A DNA stretch of 64,000 nucleotides from Bryobacteraceae bacterium (GTDB lineage Bacteria > Acidobacteriota > Terriglobia > Bryobacterales > Bryobacteraceae), in contig JAWKHH010000002.1 in NCBI GenBank assembly GCA_041394945.1, positions 1,310,501-1,374,500 of the forward strand. The letters are read 5' to 3'. Both the position numbers and the translations under genes were made by a program. Shown here piece by piece: positions 59,134 through 64,000 of this stretch (positions within the stretch are counted from its first letter, which is position 1; each line of letters opens with the position of its first letter). The notes beneath the pieces are model-generated. The model was not told where the DNA came from. It was given only the letters and a program-made list of their open reading frames with translations, and made no database searches.

Positions 59134-60207
59134 CTAGTCCGAACTGTAGTTGATCTCGAGCCGGTTCACCGCACGCGATGCGAGCCACAGTACCAGCGCC
59201 GTAACCCCGATCACGCCTAGCACCGCCGTCCAAGCCGGGGCCGGTTCCGCCGGAGCCAGCAGCAGGCGTGCCAGCGCCGGCATGTCGTCGTCCATGGGCG
59301 GTGGGATCGGACACAGCGACTGGACGTAGTAAAGCACGCTAAGTTTCTGCAGCATCGCCGGCAGAAATCCGTTGATGCCTTCCCAGAACAGAAGGGCGAC
59401 GGCCGGCACGATCGGGTTTCGCAGCAGCAGGCCGGCGGCCAGAAAAACGCTTCCGTAGCCGGCGCAGGCAAGCGCTGCGGCGGCCACGTACCATCCGAGA
59501 TGAGCGGCCCCGCCCGAATCCCAATAGGCCCGCGCCTCGGCCGGGTACTGCGCCGCCAGCAGCGTGACGAAGCTGAGCGTCACTCCCGCCGAAAAGATGA
59601 CGATGGATGCGCCCAGCCCGGCCAAATACTTCCCGGCCAGCAACACCGATCGCCGTGCCGGAATCAGCAGCCAGAAATGAAGAGTCTTGTCAAGCATCTC
59701 CCCGCGGAACAGGTTCATGAAGATGCCGAGGCACCCGAAAAAGATCGCGAGCTTCAAATAGAAGTACTGGAACACTCCGGCGAAAATCAGTTTGTCTTCT
59801 TCGAAATCCACCACCGGCCGGATATTCCGGCTGATTAGCCGGTCTTCCTGGAAGACGAAATCCGCACGGCGGCGTCCGTCGGAGTATTGAAGGCGCTCTC
59901 GTTGCACCGGTTCCTCATCGCGACTCCGGCGCTCCCGCCATCGGAACCGCCGGATCGGCTCGCCGAGCCGCTCGCGCACGGCGTCGGGTGACTCACCCTC
60001 CACCACGGTATCGATTTGGGCCGCGGTCACCGCCTGACCGGACCAATGCTGTTGCCGGTATCGAACCTCCAACACGTGGCCAAGAAAGATCAGGACCGGG
60101 AAGAAAGCCAGAAACCACACCCAGAAAGCGCGCTTGGAAAAGAAGGCGCGCCGCAGCTCGAGCCGCGCGATTGCGAGCGCCTGCCGCGCGCGGAAGGAAT
60201 TCGTCAC
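59134..60207 (-). CDS. ABC-2 type transporter permease
   Basis: 357 residues, about six transmembrane helices. An unusual extracytoplasmic or loop insert at 65-140 rich in Arg and Glu precedes the helix block. FRGEMLDKTLHFWLLIPARRS is the typical coupling segment that contacts the ATPase. It overlaps its ATPase gene by four bases (ATGA) and forms an exporter with it. Confidence 0.85.
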   Translation of the reverse strand: MTNSFRARQALAIARLELRRAFFSKRAFWVWFLAFFPVLIFLGHVLEVRYRQQHWSGQAVTAAQIDTVVEGESPDAVRERLGEPIRRFRWRERRSRDEEPVQRERLQYSDGRRRADFVFQEDRLISRNIRPVVDFEEDKLIFAGVFQYFYLKLAIFFGCLGIFMNLFRGEMLDKTLHFWLLIPARRSVLLAGKYLAGLGASIVIFSAGVTLSFVTLLAAQYPAEARAYWDSGGAAHLGWYVAAAALACAGYGSVFLAAGLLLRNPIVPAVALLFWEGINGFLPAMLQKLSVLYYVQSLCPIPPPMDDDMPALARLLLAPAEPAPAWTAVLGVIGVTALVLWLASRAVNRLEINYSSD

Positions 60208-61139
60208 TGTCCGCCTCCGATCAGGTAGCCATACAGCGAGTCGACGTTCTCGTCGGCCGGCATCACGCTGTCGATGCGGTGTCCATCGACGGCCAGGCGT
60301 CCCAGCAATCTCGAAAACTCCTCGCGGCTCCGGGTGTGCACCAGCAGACCGGCGCGATCGTCATGCAGCCGTACTTCCGTGATGTGGGCCTCACTGAATA
60401 GCACCGCCGCCAGCCGCGACGCGTCATCGCAGCGAACCAGGAACTGGCTCGGATGTTCCTGCATTTCCTCCCGGACGTGGCGGATACGGCCCTCGGCCAG
60501 AATGCTCCCATTCGCGATCAGGATCACCTGGTCTGAGATGACGTCCACCTCCCCCAGCACGTGGCTCGAGAGAATCACGTGACGTCCCCGGGCGGCGAAC
60601 TCGCGGAAAAGCGCGATGGTTTCCGCTCGCACCAGCGGATCGAGCCCGTTCAGCGGTTCGTCGAGAATCAGCACCTCTGGGTCGTGCGCGATCGCCTGCG
60701 CCAGCCGGATGCGCTGCCGCATTCCTTTCGAATAGCCGGCTACCTTGCGATGCGCCGCTTCGCGCAGGCGGACACGGTCCAGCGCCTGCCATGTCAGGCG
60801 GTCCGTTTCGGTCTCCGGGAATCCGAACAGCATCAGCGCCGTGGAAACGAATTCATAGCCCGTCGAGCCGCGCGGCGCGGAATCGAACTGCGTGGCGTAG
60901 CCGGTGATCCGCATCATCCGTTCCGGGTCCTCCGGCGAGATCCCGCGAATCTGCACGGACCCTCGGTCCGGATGGATCAGTCCGGTCATCAGGTTCATCA
61001 GCGTTGTCTTCCCGGACCCGTTCGGGCCGACGAGCGCCGTGATGCCCGGCGGAATCCGCAGCGTCACGCGGTTTACGCCGAGCACATCGCCGTAGAACTT
61101 CGAGACCTCATCGAGCACAACCAGCGCGGGGTCGCTCAC
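60204..61139 (-). CDS. ABC transporter ATP-binding protein
   Basis: 311 residues from a GTG at 61139 (GTGA overlap with the upstream stop). Walker A GPNGSGKTT, signature YSKGMRQRI in place of the usual LSGGQ, Walker B LILDEP and H-loop SSHVLGE. The extra C-terminal 80 residues are typical of ABC-2 systems. The longer frame to 61940 is a shadow of the permease gene. Confidence 0.9.
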   Translation of the reverse strand: MSDPALVVLDEVSKFYGDVLGVNRVTLRIPPGITALVGPNGSGKTTLMNLMTGLIHPDRGSVQIRGISPEDPERMMRITGYATQFDSAPRGSTGYEFVSTALMLFGFPETETDRLTWQALDRVRLREAAHRKVAGYSKGMRQRIRLAQAIAHDPEVLILDEPLNGLDPLVRAETIALFREFAARGRHVILSSHVLGEVDVISDQVILIANGSILAEGRIRHVREEMQEHPSQFLVRCDDASRLAAVLFSEAHITEVRLHDDRAGLLVHTRSREEFSRLLGRLAVDGHRIDSVMPADENVDSLYGYLIGGGQ

Positions 61140-61982
61140 GCCACCACCTCCACCGGCCGCAGCTTCTTCTCGAGGATCGCACCGAGCGCCGCGGCTACGA
61201 TTGCCAGCGTCGCCACCGCCGCCCAGGTTTCGTAGCCCACCGGCGTGTCTGCGCCCAGCATGTCCGCCCACAGCCCGTACATCTGGCGCGACGGATTGAA
61301 CCACGTGCCCCATGTATCGCGGAACACTGCGTTGATCATCGCCGAACCGCCGGCGGTGACGAAGAAGAAGCCGAGCACGAGCCCGCCGGCCACGATCCGC
61401 CACTTCACCCAGGCCGAACTCGCCAGCGCAACCAGGCTCACCAGCGAGTCCCAGATCAGAAAGCCTGCCACGAAGGCCGCGGCGAAACGCCAGTTCTCTT
61501 GGGCCCAGTTCCATCCGGCCATCCCGGCCTGCATCGCGAACAATGCCAGCGCCGGAAGAAGCGTGATCAGCGCCAGCAGGCCGACGAGCGTCAGCATCCG
61601 CGCCGCCACGTATCCGGTTCGCGTCAACGGACGGCTGAAGTAGAGGGGCAGGGCATTGTTGGTGAGATCCGGCGCGATCAGCCCCGGTCCGGCCAGCGCC
61701 CCGAGTATCACGGCGAAAGTGCACTGCGCGTTGGCGAAGATGAGGAAGAAGTTCCCGTCGATCCGTAGGAACTGCCGGTTCAGAGCGCCGCCCGGCAGCA
61801 GATCCGCGTGATTGCTCAGGTAGATGAACACGCCGCACAGCAGCGGCCAGATCATCGCCACGATGAACGCGATGAGCACAAGCCGTTGCTCGAAGAGCCG
61901 CTTCCATGCGTACCGCGGCAGAACCATGAGCCGACGCCATCCGGCCTCCACCCGCGGCCCCTGATAGCGGCTGTACCCGCGC

Positions 61983-61996
<14 letters not shown>
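61136..61996 (-). CDS. ABC-2 type transporter permease
   Basis: 286 residues, six hydrophobic helices. The segment DLTNNALPLYFSRPLTRTGYVAARM is the conserved cytoplasmic coupling loop of ABC-2 permeases. It follows its ATPase with a 14-base overlap and is followed by the second ATPase, so the four genes make two ATPase/permease pairs in one operon. Confidence 0.87.
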
Positions 61997-62949
<953 letters not shown>

Positions 62950-62978
<29 letters not shown>

Positions 62979-64000
62979 TCTGGTGGGCGTTCGCGTGAGT
63001 GTGCCCGGCCCCGCCAGCCAACATCAGGTCGAGGATCAGGCTCGTCAATCGAGTACGACTCTCGGCCCGAATTTGTTCCGTTTCTCCGTCGATCGTCACC
63101 AACACAGGATCGCGGCTCTCGAGGAGGGTCCGCAAGGCTGGGCTTGCGCCCGCCGGTATCAGTCCTTGTAGCGCGCCTTTGCTATTCGCCCAGACGAAGG
63201 CGGAGTGATGCACGCCGGAACCTTCGGGGAGTTGCTGCCGGAACGCCGCCGACCGCGTCAGGCCCGTACCGGCGGCTCGCGTCGCGAGCGCCCTTGCCGC
63301 CGTCGCGCGGTCCGTGGAGAACACGAGGTAGCCGCTGTCCTGTGTCCAGTAGAGCGTCACCAGCGACGCCGCGCTCTTGAGCGTCGTCCAGTTTTGGCCG
63401 TTCACCGTTTCGTGTCCCAGCGTCAGCTTCCTCGGCGCCTGGTCCGCCGTTAGGTGTCCGTTGAACGCGTCCACGATCCGCTGTACCGCCGTCTCGAGCG
63501 CACCGGGCCGGATCGATTCCATCACCCCTACCCAACCCGGCACTGGCGCCGTCGGCGTCTCGACCGCCAGGGTGAAGTCCGTTCCGAGCGCCGCCGCGAT
63601 GTCCGCCGACACGCTGATTCCCGTCGTCTGCTCGAACTCGCGCAGGCTACTCGTGAATTGCGGGTCCACCGCGCCGAGCCGGCTCACCAGTTCGTCGAAC
63701 GCCTGATGGGGATCGCGCGTCGATGCCGACACGGCCAATACCGCGCTGCTCGATATGTACTCGGCTGACCCGCCCGTCCCGGGCGTCGCCAGCCACGAGG
63801 CGATCCCTTGCCGCGACCCCTGGAAGTGGAGCGACGCTCCGTTCTGCGTTGCCGTGCGCTGCTCGAAAAACAACCGCCGCACCTCGTTCGCGCCCAGCGC
63901 GCCGGCCCGCGCCCGCTCTGATTGGGGCATGGACGCCGCCAGGCCTTCCAGATCGATTCCGAACAGGATGCCGACGCCGCGCTGGTAGCGCGCCCGGATA
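62950..64000 (-). CDS. Conserved protein of unknown function (5' end outside window)
   Basis: The frame is open from 62950 to the window edge; the first in-window ATG at 63930 is internal, since the bases beyond it continue in frame (…GVGILFGIDLEGLAASMPQSE). The visible part resembles DUF3352-like acidobacterial proteins: alternating segments such as DPQFTSSLREFEQTTGISVSADIAAALGTDFTLAVETP and AFVWANSKGALQGL. It ends in a short hydrophobic stretch and a His-rich tail (GAGHTHANAHQN). Function unknown; its place at the head of the ABC operon is the only clue. Confidence 0.7.

Overview
The window is GC-rich, gene-dense, chromosomal-looking DNA with no rRNA, no CRISPR array, no recognisable insertion sequence and no gene-free stretch longer than about 160 bases. 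The gene content points to an Acidobacteriota genome, most likely of the Bryobacterales/Solibacter type (inference from families). The pointers are an ADOP-type MacB/FtsX permease, an Oar-like TonB-dependent receptor, DUF1549/DUF1553 and DUF1501 proteins with a planctomycete-type cytochrome, PQQ dehydrogenases, a Sig-70_X6-type ECF sigma factor, and many secreted glycan-active enzymes.

Layout. 1-4.7 kb: the 3' part of rsgA, then a leftward block with a VapBC-type toxin-antitoxin pair, a Fic protein and a sulfatase. 4.7-15.6 kb: rightward genes for an intradiol dioxygenase, a WD40 protein, an outer-membrane receptor, a subtilisin with a VWGT-repeat tail, a cupin, a 2-hydroxyacid dehydrogenase, an alpha-L-fucosidase and a threonine/serine dehydratase. 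14.7-22.5 kb: an aldolase of the DapA/NanA family divergent from a BNR sialidase-like protein, a leftward deacetylase-ACP-ketosynthase operon, an SDR with a metal-binding-domain protein, and two haem/copper proteins. 22.6-24.8 kb: a flgM-flgN-like-flgK operon with a candidate sigma-28 promoter. 24.8-31.5 kb: an ECF sigma factor, an L-rhamnonate dehydratase-like enzyme, a Nudix hydrolase, a gluconolactonase-like protein, a REC-PAS-GGDEF-EAL protein and a TrpB2-like enzyme. 31.5-37.6 kb: cytochrome c plus two PQQ dehydrogenases. 37.7-42.5 kb: DUF1549/1553, DUF1501 and a xylose-isomerase-like protein.

42.5-45.7 kb carries a compact RNA-repair operon (methyltransferase, RNA ligase, HD-polynucleotide kinase) directly downstream of secG and tRNA-Leu(GAG). 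45.7-50.2 kb has an RraA-like protein, a FRG-domain protein, an exo-sialidase and a protein resembling D-apionate lactonase. 50.2-55.7 kb holds a four-gene operon whose first product is a P1B-type metal ATPase fused to an HflK-like SPFH domain, followed by a His-rich HflC, a second HflK-like protein and a small membrane-anchored protein. 55.8-64 kb has an O-methyltransferase, an ADOP permease, two ABC-2 transporter gene pairs and the 3' part of an unidentified protein.

The two strongest candidates for under-described systems are the P-ATPase/HflK fusion operon and the three-gene RNA-repair operon. Much of the rest looks like carbohydrate use in a soil oligotroph: deoxy-sugar and sialic-acid release, aldonate/lactone processing and periplasmic PQQ oxidation.
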